This document shows positions 31,601-43,155 of a stretch of DNA of 64,000 nt, piece after piece. The translations under genes were made by a program, and so were the position numbers. This DNA is from Notospermus geniculatus (taxonomy: Eukaryota; Nemertea; Pilidiophora; Heteronemertea; Lineidae). Where the stretch lies: positions 136,485-200,484 of the forward strand of contig NMRB01000053.1 of the NCBI GenBank assembly GCA_002633025.1. Reading direction: 5' to 3'. How positions within the stretch are numbered: position 1 is the first letter of the stretch; each line of letters begins with the position of its first letter. The notes under the pieces are model-generated. The model did no database searches. It worked only from the letters and a program-made list of their open reading frames with translations, and was not told where the DNA came from.

Positions 31601-32093
31601 ATGGCATTCACGATGATCGTACTATGTCGTAGGCCTAGGCCTAGGACCTAGGCCTACCGGGGGTAGGCCTACCGGTAACATCATCATGACATTAGAAGAT
31701 GGTGATGGCCTGACACTATAGTATAAGTGACAGTGACAATGGTCTAGGGAGGCCGAAGTCACCTGATAAAGCCTTGCCCTGGCCTTTTCTCAACTAGGCC
31801 CTACAGGTACATAGCCTGATCCAAATTTGTAAATTTGAAATGAATTCGAATTAGAATTTTTTCCATCATCATTCATCTGTTCATGGCCTCTTTTTTGAGA
31901 TTGTGCCACAGCCAACATATTTTGTTCGCAGTTCGAAAACAACACCCTGAATAAAGGTTACTTTTATTTTACTTGTTGACACCTATTATGCACTTACTTT
32001 AAATGTCACTTTGTATATTGTATGACCCTTTGGATGCTTTTGTGGGTCAGAAACATCAAAGCAACGAACAAAATCATCAGCTTTCGTTGCCAT
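25615..32093 (-). CDS. RPS6KC1: RPS6KC1: PX, MIT and pseudokinase protein
   Basis: Ribosomal protein S6 kinase delta-1 (RPK118) orthologue, a phosphoinositide-binding endosomal protein reported to bind sphingosine kinase. Eleven exons join in phase to 1,235 aa: 31998-32093, 31107-31224, 30752-30867, 30393-30547, 29458-30277, 29128-29283, 27085-28901, 26770-26897, 26515-26600, 26138-26233, 25615-25734. Order: PX domain (about residues 5-110, with WKRYNDFKKLY); a Ser/Asp-rich region; MIT domain near 375-435 (AQECEANGNYEQAFGNYKTG); then a kinase fold split by a ~480-residue acidic, Ser-rich insert encoded in the giant 1.8-kb exon. The catalytic loop is CRDLRPDNILL, but the DFG position reads YFS (LLTYFSSW), so it is a predicted pseudokinase. 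APE is CAPE. Start: ATGGCAACG after an in-frame-free 5' stretch, 346 bp from the ARL2 ATG. Confidence 0.93.
25993..26098. mobile_element. Foldback MITE, family C (CATCCTCCCACAGCAGG), copy 1
   Basis: Ends CATCCTCCCACAGCAGGG and CCCTGCTGTGGGAGGATG are exact inverses, and inner arms contain GTTCCTCTTCAT and AGAGGAGCGAGGT. Two more copies are in the calmodulin introns (48037-48153, and half at 50449-50497). It sits in the last RPS6KC1 intron, 40 bp from the exon ending at 26138. Confidence 0.85.
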
Positions 32094-32439
32094 TTTGTTT
32101 CAGGAAATGTCAATGTCGTGAAACCAGATTAAAGCCGAAATTTTGACATTTTTAGGTAAATTTTAAAGAAATGTTATTTCAGGTAGCCAAGCTAACATTT
32201 ATTTAGGCTAATCAATATTTTGTATTTTATTTAATTTTTTAGAGAGATTTTGCGATATAGACCCTGCTGTTCACTTACGTTACATGTACATTCATGTACA
32301 TTTTCTACATGTTCTATCAAAAGCACAGGAATTTTGAGGGATCATGTTGACATCATCGATTATTTCACATTACATTTATGACATCAGATCCCTTTAAACT
32401 ACTCGTATCTCATTAGTCAGTGAACACAGAAGCACCAAG
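32094..32439. promoter_or_regulatory. Bidirectional promoter region, RPS6KC1 / ARL2
   Basis: Only 346 bp separate the divergent start codons of RPS6KC1 (minus) and ARL2 (plus), so both 5' UTRs and core promoters must share it. I see no convincing TATA box placed for either gene. Two TACATGTACATTCATGTACA-type runs near 32280 are the main sequence feature. Confidence 0.6.
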
Positions 32440-34055
32440 ATGGGACTTCTAACGATTCTCAAAAAGATGAAACAGAAAGAAAAGGAAATGAGGCTTCTTA
32501 TGTTGTATCCTTTTTCGTCGTCAGGTTTTAGGCCTACTGGTGCCTGGTGGTGTAACATCTGTGAATGTTGCCCGTTTTTCAGTGTTGTTTTTTGTAGCCT
32601 ATTATTGCATTGGGTGGGACACGTTGAAACGATTCATTCCTTGGCTAAAATATTATAGAGTCCCCGATTGGAAGTGACGTTACTCTATGGCACACAATCA
32701 TGACAATCGAAATCCTATTGTTTGATGTAGGCCTAGGCCTAGCTTATTATGAGGCCTTAGGCCTAGGCCCTTATGTCAATCGGCGACCTTTTTTGGGGAC
32801 TGATCGGGGATTCTAAACTCGTTCCCAGCACTGTCGCATGGCGAGCCTATGCTATAAATAGACATGGTGGGTCGTATTCATAAAGCAGTTCTTTTGTTAG
32901 AGCCGTCTTTTAGGCCGGTTCCAAGTACAGTGGTTGACAATATTTTGAACCGGCCGCTTTATGAATATGACCCGATAGGTCTACCAACAAATACCTTCCT
33001 TGACTTTGGACCCAGAGGACTTGACAATGCAGGAAAAACCACAATACTAAAGAAATTCAATGGAGAAGATATTGACACCATATCCCCAACATTAGGTTTT
33101 AATATAAAAACTTTAGAGCATAGAGGGTAAGTGGATTTCTTTTAGCTATCTATCAGGACAGAGGTTTATCAAGTTTTTTATTTGTTAAGATTGAGACTAC
33201 CATACTTTCATGGAGGAAATAGCATTTGTTACCTAAGACAAATATGCATTTCCTTTTTTGGATGCTAAACAAAAATAGTACCGGTAACAGTGCCCTCTTG
33301 TCTTGGTTCTTTATTCACTGACTTCTTTTTTGAATCTTTCAGGTTTAAATTAAACTTCTGGGATGTCGGTGGTCAAAAGTCATTACGGTCCTATTGGAGG
33401 AATTATTTTGAGAGCACAGATGGATTGATATGGGTTGTAGATAGTGCTGATAGGAGACGATTGGAAGTTTGTAAAAAGGAATTAGATGGCTTATTATTGG
33501 AAGAGGTACATCCAAGAACCTTGGGCATTTTGCAAAATGATGTCCATTTCAAATTCGTGGACTAGACTACTCTGTACTAAGATAAATAAATACTGTACCG
33601 TGGGTAGTGTCAAAAATTCATAAGTGAGCTTATGAATTTTTGGTAAGTGGACATAGCTCTGTCGATTTGCCTGCAACTTTCTTCATTTAAACCAGTTTTT
33701 TCATGTTTCAGAGACTTGCTGGTGCAACGCTTTTAGTATTTGCCAATAAACAAGATTTGCCTGGGGCCCTTTCAGGAGAAGACATTAAGACTGTGAGTTT
33801 TGAATAAACAACTTCAAAAGTTTGAAATATTTTTGGAAAAAATGTACCCAATTTCTCAACTCTGTCTTTACAAAATCTGCCATCAAAGTCTTATACCTTT
33901 ATTCATTTAATTTTTTTCAGTCTTTAGATCTAGATAGTATTACAACACATCACTGGTGTATACAGGACTGCAGCGCCGTGACTGGAGACAACTTACTAGA
34001 AGGTATTGACTGGATAGTAGATGATATATCATCTAGAATCTTCACCATGGACTAA
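32440..34055 (+). CDS. ARL2: ARL2 small GTPase
   Basis: ADP-ribosylation factor-like 2, which binds the tubulin cofactor TBCD and the carriers PDE6D/UNC119, and acts in tubulin folding, cilia cargo release and mitochondria. Exons: 32440-32504, 33016-33126, 33343-33505, 33712-33792, 33921-34055, joining in phase to 184 aa, the usual length. P-loop GLDNAGKTT spans exons 1-2 (codon TT|A), switch I threonine in ISPTLGF, DVGGQ switch II (WDVGGQKS), NKQD base-recognition motif and SAVTG. The N-terminus [18 protein letters not shown] keeps Gly2, although ARL2 is generally not myristoylated. Near identical to vertebrate ARL2 in the core. Polyadenylation signal AATAAA is at 34197. Confidence 0.97.
32869..32973. 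mobile_element. Foldback element in ARL2 intron 1
   Basis: Ends GGGTCGTATTCATAAAG and CTTTATGAATATGACCC, with GGCCGGTTCCA / TGAACCGGCC inside. It resembles the 'attcataaa' foldback at 19345-19576 in its termini. The right end is 42 bp upstream of the exon 2 acceptor. Confidence 0.75.
33610..33642. repeat. Short palindrome, family P
   Basis: TCAAAAATTCATAAGTGAG followed by CTTATGAATTTTTG, inverse arms of about 14 nt around GTGA. It lies in ARL2 intron 3. The same core occurs near 10628 and 45865. Confidence 0.65.
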
Positions 34056-34925
34056 AGAAGTCTCCCCTCAGTGAATGTTGGGAAGAGATGAATTGAAGCC
34101 CCAATTGTGTGATGAAATTGTGCCCAAATGGTGGATTCAACCATCCATAGATGAGGAACCTTCCGTAGAAATTTGATTGATTTGTATGATCTTGTAAATA
34201 AATAATGCACATCCCGTACTTATAAGTTTATATTTTATGTCAGTGTCCTTTACTTACCGGGTAATTGTTGTTGCAGTAAAGCTTCCTCCACATGTCTATT
34301 TCATAATTACAGTGGTACACGAAATGCAACGAGTTCAGATTTTCTTCAGTGACCAGTAATTTCTTGCAGATGCCACATTGGTATATGAGGTATACATGCA
34401 TATTTGCTTTGACATACTGATATTTATTGTCCTCTAACATGGCGATCGGAAAAACTAGGATGAGCTGACACATTTTACAAGTTTGATGATGAAAAAAGAA
34501 AACAGGTATCTTTGTTCCATGAATTTTATTGTGCTGCATGACTTGCAGGGCTGATTTACAGGCACTTTATCAAATTGAAATAGAAATTTGGTTGTATTCA
34601 CACAGCTTCCCATGCATGCTACTCCCTCCGTGTACTTTGCTGAGTGGCAGAACATGTAAACACATTCAAGATACTCTTGGGGAGGCCAACATTTCCAGTT
34701 TTCAGATCATGTCACAGCATAGTGTAGTTCTTCCTGTTCAGTTACCGTAGTCCCCCAACTTGTGAGTGACAGAACTGTCTGGTCCTACTTCAGAACTCAA
34801 CTTGGCCATGTGGCATGAACAACAGAAGATGCATATTCCTTGGAACCAAACGATTCCAATTTTGTCATTGTGTTGTAGCACCATTATTGAATTTCTAACT
34901 GGTACATTCAGTACGTTCGCTTCCT
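34056..34925. other. Convergent intergenic region after ARL2
   Basis: Holds the ARL2 3' UTR and the 3' UTR of the minus-strand propeller gene. A TTTATT at 34423 could be a minus-strand polyadenylation signal. Nothing else recognised. Confidence 0.5.
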
Positions 34926-37900
34926 TCACGTGAACTCAATCTTTATGGAGTGGATGCTATTGTCTTGGCAGCCATAGATCACTTGGCGGTTACTGTCAAG
35001 AGCTGGTCTGTCAAACTTGCTGCTGTCTGTGGTAACCACAGCCTTCACCCAATCAGGTGTTGGGCGACGGGCAACCTCCTGCAAAGAGAATAAAGGTATG
35101 GCTTTGGGAACGAATTGTCTGGATATAAGAGTCCTGCATCCAAGAGTTATTGTTCTTTCATTTATGGTATCTTGACATGTAAAAGAGATGGGCATGATGG
35201 GTGGCAGTGTGGAGTTGTTGAATTACTGGATATTCTTGTGATTCTGTCAGTGACAACAAATTGCCCCAATGCAGGTTAACCTTGGCTGTTCAAGAGATCT
35301 GAATTGTGTTGTCATCTATTCTTGAATCAGGAGCTCTGAACAGGCTCTGTGCCAAGTTTAGTTCCATCAACTGATTCAAGATGGAACTAGTGTTACAGCT
35401 GCATGCTCATATGATGGTTATGCAATTTTATAATTTATCTATATCATCAACATACCTTTCCATTGTTGAATACACATAATGCATTAAAATGACCGGCACA
35501 CAGTACTGAATCAAGTTCTTGTCCTTCGGCAGCTGGTAGTGTTGTAAGGCTTGTGATGGGCAACTCAGCATTTGCGTATTCCTCTTGGTAAATCTGAAAG
35601 TTGGTGCATGCAGAGGTTGTAACTTAGAATTTGATGAGTCTAGTCTGCTCAGTGCGCTGGCACAGACATTAGGACAAGGCCGGAGCCACACCTTTAGAGA
35701 CAGGACTTTCTGTCTTAGAAACTCGCACTGGCACCCGTTTGAACCCCGGACTATTGGGATAGTGTGTAACTATTAGACCGCTACTCCTCTCATTCTGCAG
35801 AAATTTGCATTTACCTCAAAATTGCTGAAGAGATAAATGGCTCCTGATTCTGTTCCTAGCGCCACTTGAGTTCCAGTTGCTGAATCAATGTTTGAAAATG
35901 GTGGAGCTGCTGACTCCAGGTTGAGAAGAAATTTACCAAAGCACATCTGTAGAAAAATAAACAAAAATGTGAGTGAAGGTATTTCAAAAGTTAAAGCAGA
36001 TTTTTCTGTTTCTACTGGTAGGTCAGAGGAATACTTTCCAATGGTGTGTATCATGTGATTGCTGTAGGATTGGAGATAGATATGTGTGTTATAGCAAAAA
36101 TACATAAGAGAGGACACATTGAGCCCACTCACCGCAGTAACAATGCCTGGTGTGTCTAGCACCATGACAATTGTTCCTTGTTGAATAACAAACAGGTGGC
36201 AGTGATCGTCTGACACAAGAATGTAGTTTGATTTCTGATTGGACGCATTTGGTAGTGAGGCAGTCAACAGAGCTTTGGCAGAGACAGGCAAACCCTGGAA
36301 AAAAGAAAGCCTATAAGTTTCTGCATCCAACTAGTAATGGCTTGGCGTTTGAACAGAGATGTTTGAATAGAAAGTTCTGGTTGCTTTTGAGGGTCTTCAT
36401 GAACCCAACACAAGCAGATCCAATTATTGGTTTTTCAACTGTTGCCCACTATTCCCTAAATTACCACTGTACTGGTACCGGTACATGTATGTATTTTTCA
36501 ATTCTTAGGGTTCTGAAACGTCACTTAAGACCTGAGTCCTGTACCTTGAGAGGTGGGAAATCATTTAACTTGAGTTTCCAGAGTGCATTGTATGGAAGTA
36601 ATGCGCTGATGAGGCCTAAGCTGTCGCACGTCACAATTGATATATGGCCAGCTGCAAGTAGGAAAAGGAACATATTACCGTATTTTTCGGACTATAAGGC
36701 GCAGCCTTTTTCCTTGAAGAAGGGTCTAAAATTGGGGGTGCGCCTTATAGGGTGGTGCGCCTTATCTGCGGATCCAGTCTGACAATTTGATCAGAAGTGT
36801 CAAGACACTGACGAATTCAAGCATGCGTGGTGCATGCAAGCCAAAGTCATTGTCACATGCTGGTTGACAGATGATGCAGTGAACTGTGAACTGATGAAGT
36901 TTCAGTTAGGCCTAATTTGTCACAACAAGCTAAGAAATCATACAACCAGATCCATCAGTACCAACAGCAGAATTGCAGATGTCAATGGGTTCAAACAAGG
37001 CAATCAGACCCTGTAAATGTCTTGGCTGTTGTTGGGTCAATGCACACTGAGCAGCCATGCATTGTATGTGTATAGTATGCACTGACGCATTCACTGACAG
37101 GACTGCGCCTTATAGGGAGGTGCGCCTTATGTATGGATTTCATCAGAGATTTTGGGTGAAATTGGGGGTGCGCCTTATAGTCAGGTGCGCCCTATAGTCA
37201 GGAAAATACGGTAATATAATCTGAAATGAAATATTCTGTGATAGAACCAGAACTCACTTGTATTCTGAATGCCTCACTTTGTCATTTTCCCACTTCCCCT
37301 TTACCAAACAACAAGTCAGATGACATGGGTTTTGTGAGGTTTAGCGACTTGGGTCAGTGGTAGCAGCCAAAGGGTCAGACTCTTGGAGAAACAGTCTGCC
37401 CTCATTAAATTCATGTTGTGTGAATGGTTCCATTGTTGTCTGACTCTATCACCAAGACACCTAAGGCAGAAATTAGCCTACAGAACTTGAGTAGAATCTT
37501 GTGGAAAAAATAACAGAATTCTCACTTGCATCTTCTTCAATTTGAAGACACCTAATGCTGTTGTCAGATAGTGTCTGGCGACTGAGAATTTGCCCATTTG
37601 AGAATACAGTTAGAAGTCCTCTTGAGTCCCCCACGATCAGATCATTTGAGGTGAACTTGGTCACATTGTGGATTGCAGCTGTCTGAATTGGGCCTCCTTT
37701 GGTTTCTAGAGATGTCTGAACCTGAGAAATGAAATGAAGAAAATTGTTATGTCCATCAGATCAGTGTCACTATGGTCCATGGATGAGTTGCATGATTGAG
37801 AGGACTAGCCTGTTGAGGCTTTGTCTTTCACTGCGCAGAGTCAGATCCTTTAATGCTCCGAGTCCAAGCCTAAATAGTATAAACTAAACCTAAATAATTT

Positions 37901-40900
37901 GGGTATTTCCAGCCAAATATGTCTCGCTGAGGAAATAGCCCATGGGGATCACTGACGTTCAATTTAGGCCTAAATGATAATAGACCACTTGCGCAAGTCG
38001 GCCATTACAGCCAGAAGGTGTCAACAAACCTTGGGCCTAGTGCATTGTGCCGACGGTAAGCACAGGAGCCAACTGTACAAATGCATTAGGCCCCCTAGGG
38101 CGAGGTTAATGTTGACACCCTGGGCTGATAAGCGCAAGGGGTCTATCATCTTTACAACTTTAGATCTGAACTTACAATTAATTTTTCGCTGGCGGATGCT
38201 TTCTCCTTTGGCATGTTGGGAAAGAGAGCATCAAGAGTACCTGGGAAACTGTGGACTCTAACCATGCCATCTTCACAGCCAAGTACTATGGACGGCACCG
38301 TGTCCCAGTAAGCACTGAAAGTAGAAGAACAATATATTTTAGGGCACTTTTTGAGACACCCTGTAAAAGTTCAAAAGCAGCATTTAGTTCACGGAATCCC
38401 TTCAAAATTCACTATTTCTGACGAGGTTTTGCACCTAAGTATGTTTCCTATGGATAGAGTATTGAATGATTTTTCTGAATGCTTGGTCCAAAGGTGATCA
38501 ATTTTGACTGCATCTGTAAATGATGACATTTTATTCGCTGCACAAGCCGCTTTTCATGCTTTTCGTGGATTTACGTCCCCTGCCACCTGGTGGGGGAATC
38601 CCTCAATTAATTCAATCTCCGTACAGGGTCGCTGTCTGGAGAGTAGGTTGAGTTAATGTTCACCATAGACTGGAAGCCCGTCCTAACTCGTTTACGTTAT
38701 GAAATTAGCAAATGTATTGTATTGTATTGTATTGTATCACAGGCAGGAGCGTGGATCCATATCCTACTCCGCCACTTTGCCCTTCCTCCAGCCTCTTCCG
38801 GGTCCAGAGAAAGCAGGCCTCTGGTCACGTGCCAGGAATTGACCAATCAGCGCGGGGTTACATGGTAAAAGTAGATCTTTAAAAACCCAGTTTTCTCCAT
38901 TTATCATAGATAATATCGAGTAAAAGGCACTTAAATATTCTGTTTGACACAGAAATAATTAAGAGAAAAATAATTTTCAACTTTTGGGAAAGTTTCATAG
39001 TGATGGTATCATAAGCCTGTTTTCCAGTGGGCTAAGTGTATTACTACGCCGATATGGAGTGGCTGCATTGAAATATCGTGCGAAATTACCCCTCATATTT
39101 TCAGCACCCCCAAACCCTGAAATTATCATGGTCAACCCACAACGAAAACTTTACGGTTTGAAGCATTAGGCTAGGGGTACGTTGTGTCCGAACGGTTCCT
39201 TCCAACGAAACTCTGGGACAAATCTACGAGCACAGGCATCTCGCCATTTCTAATGGTAAATGCATTGGCCACGNTCCTTCACCTCCCCTCTGTATTTGAT
39301 CCCCGACTGCCCAAATCGTCCGTTGGCCTCTCGCCCCCAGTCACTCCACAGTCCATTTTCCTCCACCTCCCCTCTGCCTTCGGCTTCAAACTGCCCAACT
39401 CACCCCTTGGCCTCTCGCCCCTAGTTAGGCCTAGGCCTACTCCACCTCCTCTCTGTCTCTGGCTAACTGACAACTCACCCCTTGCCTCGGCCTCTCACCC
39501 ACAGTCACTCCCCTCCATTTCCACCACCTCCATGCACAGAGTCACTCTACTTCCATTTCCTCCACCTCCCCTCTGTCTTCCTTTTGGCTCCAAACTGCCC
39601 AACTCATCCCTTACTTCATGTACTTGGCCTATCTCGCTCATCCATAGGACCATAGTCACTTCACCTCCATATTCCTGCACCTCCTCCTGCTCCTCCTTTC
39701 CATCTTTTCTTGGTCCCTCACCAGCTGCTCACCCTGACCACGACCTCCCCTCCTCTCTGTCATCATCATGATCATCTAGGCCTACAGTGGCCTTGGCCAT
39801 GTTGGCCTCTCACCTCTGGGGCCTCCGTCCGCCCAGATCACAGGCCTAGGCCTGGGCCCTAGGCTAGGGTAGGCCAGGCTAGGCTAGGCTAGTCATTCCA
39901 CCTCCACTTCTTCACATTACATCTCCTTTCCGTTTCCTCTCCACCATTTCCTCCGATCCTCCGGCCTGCATGCACTGCAGTGCCGCCCAGCCCATCCCAC
40001 ACCGACGATGCACACACACCACACCATGCACACCACCACCACATGTCTGCTGCACGCGGTCACCATGCATGTCATGATTTACACCGCCGGCACGACACGC
40101 CAACCGGCCAAGGCATGCAAGGCGGGAAGGGCGTGGCCCCAAAAAAAACACTTTTTCCTCGCCAAAAGAGTCGTTGTTTCCAACAACTCTTCTGGCCTCC
40201 TTATGCTCCAAACTCCATGCCAAACATTGGATGAGGTCAGGATAACCGATGGCTCCAGAAAATGCGACAGTTGGCTTGTTTTTGTGGATTCAAAAGTTCC
40301 CGCCTTCGAACTCCAAAGACACCTTTAAATGTTAGCTACCATTCAGCAAATCCAAAAGCGACACCATCGGTAGGACCAGGTACTAGTCTATGTTCACCAT
40401 AGACGGCAGCACCTACTGGTCGTCGTGCAGGACCGCGTCGTTGTGTCCTTCATCAACGCGCTTACTGATGTTTTGTCTCTCCGAGCAAGTGTTATCTTCA
40501 GAAAATATCCTTGATGCCTTGCCAGGTAAATAAGAGGGCAAATTATAATTGATTGTTGCCGTGAGTTTTTTGGGGGTTTTTAAGGCCTACTGATGGATCA
40601 AGATCAGTCATGCGACCAGACGCTACAATTTTGGGCTGCCTACCAATACTCACACTGAAAGTACTAAGGCTAACTCACTCAGTCATTGCCTGAGATTTTT
40701 TTTTTTAAAGCGAGCAAGTATTACCTGCACACAATCAATAACTTTACTTTGACGCTCGCTGTGTAGGCAATGGTTAATTTTAGTGGCGTCCGTTGCGGGT
40801 TGACTTCTGGAATGGAAATCATGGGAATTGGAGGATTTATTGACAAATTGCAATCACAGATAATATGACAAATTAATAATTCATGATGCTTGAATGGATC

Positions 40901-40969
40901 AATGGATTCCACGAGGCGCAATGCCCCGCTTTATGCTAACCTCGTTCCCGGTGAGATTACTGTCGCCAT
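34926..40969 (-). CDS. Unrecognised beta-propeller-like protein
   Basis: I do not recognise this family. Eight exons join perfectly in phase to 351 aa: 40941-40969 (MATVISPGT), 38176-38314, 37526-37721, 36545-36651, 36133-36294, 35815-35946, 35456-35593, 34926-35078. The protein has repeated short strands of the type 'LxVGDSxGxLxVFxNGQ': VLGCEDGMVRVHSFPG, DLIVGDSRGLLTVFSNGQ, VALGTESGAIYLFSNFE, VLCAGHFNALCVFNNGK, QVIYGCQDNSIHSIKI. These are spaced 40-70 residues apart, as in WD40/PQQ/FG-GAP propellers without GH-WD signatures. No signal peptide, membrane segment or catalytic motif is seen. The start is chosen because exon 1 ends AG| and supplies the missing two bases of the first codon (AG|T) of exon 2. 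The function is unknown; a scaffold subunit of a trafficking, ciliary or signalling complex is only a guess from the fold. Confidence 0.8.
35660..35800 (-). mobile_element. tRNA-like SINE fragment
   Basis: On the minus strand GAGGAGTAGCGGTCTAATAG precedes a B-box-like GGGGTTCAAACGG at about 35740, the arrangement of a tRNA-derived SINE head. It lies in the intron just downstream of exon 35815-35946 of the propeller gene. No tail or target duplication identified. Confidence 0.5.
36676..37213. mobile_element. MITE, family B, copy 2 (longer, inverted)
   Basis: Termini ACCGTATTTTTCGGACTA and TCAGGAAAATACGGT are flanked by TA; the interior repeats GGTGCGCCTTATAG. Inverted relative to the 22753-23097 copy and about 190 bp longer in the middle. 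It lies in intron 3 of the propeller gene. No transposase ORF. Confidence 0.85.
38666..40390. mobile_element. DNA transposon with perfect 9-bp target duplication
   Basis: The left end is TAGACTGGAAGCCCGTCCTA. The right end is the inverse of TAGACTAGTACCTGGTCCTA, an imperfect terminal inverted repeat (16 of 22 positions match). It is flanked by TGTTCACCA at 38657-38665 and 40391-40399. The same two ends occur as a 93-bp derivative at 56671-56763. The interior has an ATTGT microsatellite, a CT-rich minisatellite, AGGCCTAG runs and CpG-rich DNA, with no transposase recognised. A 9-bp duplication is typical of Mutator-like elements, but the assignment is inference. It lies in intron 1 of the propeller gene. 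Confidence 0.7.
39276..39770 (+). repeat. CT-rich degenerate minisatellite (~80-bp unit)
   Basis: Repeated CACCTCCCCTCTG at roughly 39280, 39364, 39443, 39525 and 39562, each followed by words such as CTGCCCAACTCACCCCTTGG and CCTCTCGCCCC. The 195-codon open frame over it is a by-product of strand composition bias. Confidence 0.7.
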
Positions 40970-42825
40970 AGTAACGTAGTGAAACTGATGTTGTAGCTGA
41001 AATACCCTAGAGGAGAATACTAGTAAGATGTGGTTCGTTTCGGTTTGAGATGTCACCGTCTGATCATTTATATTTCATGTAAAACCAACATGTCCTGATT
41101 CTCTCTTTGTTCGAAAGAATGCACTGAAGTGGTAAAGCAAAATGGCTGGGCTCAGTCGATTGACTTGTTCGTTCAGTAGGTATAGGCCCTATAATCCTTG
41201 CCTAAAACTAACCCCACTACTAGGCCCTACTTCTATCGGTGGCGATGACTCCGAGGTCGATGAGCACCCCCGGATGAGGACCGCGCGTATCACATGTATC
41301 AGGGCGTCTCCTGTCTCATTCCTTGCGCTAGACACGTAACCCCTTGTTTCTCATCACTGTCGAAAATTGGACACTCATCGCGTGCGACGTGGCCTTCGAT
41401 TTCACCATGTGGACGAGGTTTCCGCAATGCGCAAAACGCCCAGCGCCGGCCGATTGTGTCATCAATAATCGACTCGTTTCGCTCAATGGGAGGAAAAATA
41501 GAAAATAGTGTGTCGCGTAAATAACCTTTATTCATGGAGGTGGTAGATATTATTTCATAAAAGACGATGACGTATCATGTATAGATTTTATACAAAAATA
41601 ACTCATTATAGAATGTGGACGTCGAGTAATAATTTTGTTCATTATTTCGCTGCTTTTTTTCTCCGTGGGTCAAGTTCTGGTACAACCCGGGCATGACCCA
41701 CGAGTGGTTCCAGTTAGTCTGTGAGGGATGAGAATTTTACAAACTTTTCTGATCACCCAAATACATTCTGCTGCTGATAATTTGCAATGATAATCTGCGG
41801 CATATGACACCTGAAAGACTATCCTCCTACATGTAGGCCTAGGCATACAATGTGTGGAATATTCTTCTGCCCTTTACCTGACGTTATCATCTTTATGCCC
41901 TGGGCCTAGCCTAGGGTTACCCCGACAGCGCGACCAAGGGGAATGGAATCATAAAATGCAAATTGCGCAATGAATTGACAGTAGACGAAATTTTTTCAAC
42001 TTCTCTGAATGTTGATCACCACCATCCATATTACCATGGATGCTGATGTGTTTTATTGAACGGGAATTGAATACCGACGGTAAGAACAATAAAAGTTGAA
42101 TGCGACACTTTTAACTGCGACCAGAGCGACGTGCATTCTCCAAAACTGAAGCTTTGGATCGATTGTGTATACAGTCATGAATGTCAATACCCCGTGCAAA
42201 GTAGCCCACTGAGACCGACAAAGTTCCTTTTCCAAGGTCGTATTTGTGTTGATGCCGAACCATCTATTTCTGCTGCAATTGTGATGGCACTGTTTTCAAA
42301 GCAGCGATTGCCAAGTTAGCATAAACACCCTAATGGAATGTTGCAAGGCCAGAAAAGAAAAATAAGGAATGGAATGGTACCCCGCTGGAAATGCCCCCAA
42401 GAAACACAGTGGCTATTCATCAGGTCTACTTCCAATGGACAAGCAGTGTCCTAGTATACGATGTGTCCTTAAAGGGTCTCTAGAGGCAGCTTGCTATTGG
42501 GCTACTAACAGTACTGCGACTATACAACAGGTGGCGCTAGTAACCATGAACTCATTATTTGTGGATCAGATTTTGACACTGATGAAATCTTCCTTCAAAA
42601 ATGATGCCTATATTGGATCCTCATGCCATCAATTCTCCGTTAGTAATCATATCAATATGCACTAAAAAGCTGCCTCTAGAGGCCCTTTAATATTCCCAGC
42701 ACGGCCGGTGCCAGAGATCACTCTCTTATCTATTTTTGATGATTCTAGTGTTCTCAGGGTGTCCCGCAACATTCAGTCAATTAAGGATCAGAGCCAATCA
42801 TAAAAGTCGCCTTTGACATTTGACA

Positions 42826-43155
42826 AGAAGGAGAGCACAGGCCTAAACTAGGCATGAAGAAGGAGAGCGCAGGCCTAAACTAGGCACGAAGAAGGACAGC
42901 GCAGGCCTAAACTAGGCATGAAGAAGGACAGCGCAGGCCTAAACTAGGCACGAAGAAGGAGAGCGCAGGCCTAAACTAGGCATGAAGACGGAGAGCGCAG
43001 GCCTAAACTAGGCACGAAGAAGAGTCGAGTGCAGGCATGAAGAAGGAGAGCGCAGGCCTAAACTAGGCACGAAGAAGGAGAGCGCAGGCCTAAACTAGGC
43101 ATGAAGAAGGACAGCGCAGGCCTAAACTAGGCATGGCCTAAACTAGGCATGAAGC
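42826..43155 (+). repeat. Minisatellite, 32-bp unit with alternating variants
   Basis: Around ten copies of a unit built on GGCCTAAACTAGGC and GAAGAAGGAGAGCGC. Anchors fall at 42841, 42873, 42905, 42937 and 42969 with an exact 32-bp period. Neighbouring units alternate CATGAAG and CACGAAG, so the array has a 64-bp higher-order repeat. It ends in truncated copies. Confidence 0.9.

Noticed and set aside
36228-36782. 184-codon plus-strand open frame
   Set aside because: Antisense to two true exons of the propeller gene, and continues into a MITE.
39184-39771. 195-codon proline-rich open frame
   Set aside because: It overlies a CT-rich degenerate minisatellite inside an intron; the open frame follows from composition bias, and it includes an N.
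34926-40969. Propeller gene as BBS1, BBS9, ITFG2 or kaptin
   Set aside because: Remembered sequences of these propeller proteins do not match its motifs or length.
42826-43155. Regular 32-bp repeats as a CRISPR array
   Set aside because: Units are directly abutting without unique spacers, in an animal genome with no cas genes: a minisatellite.
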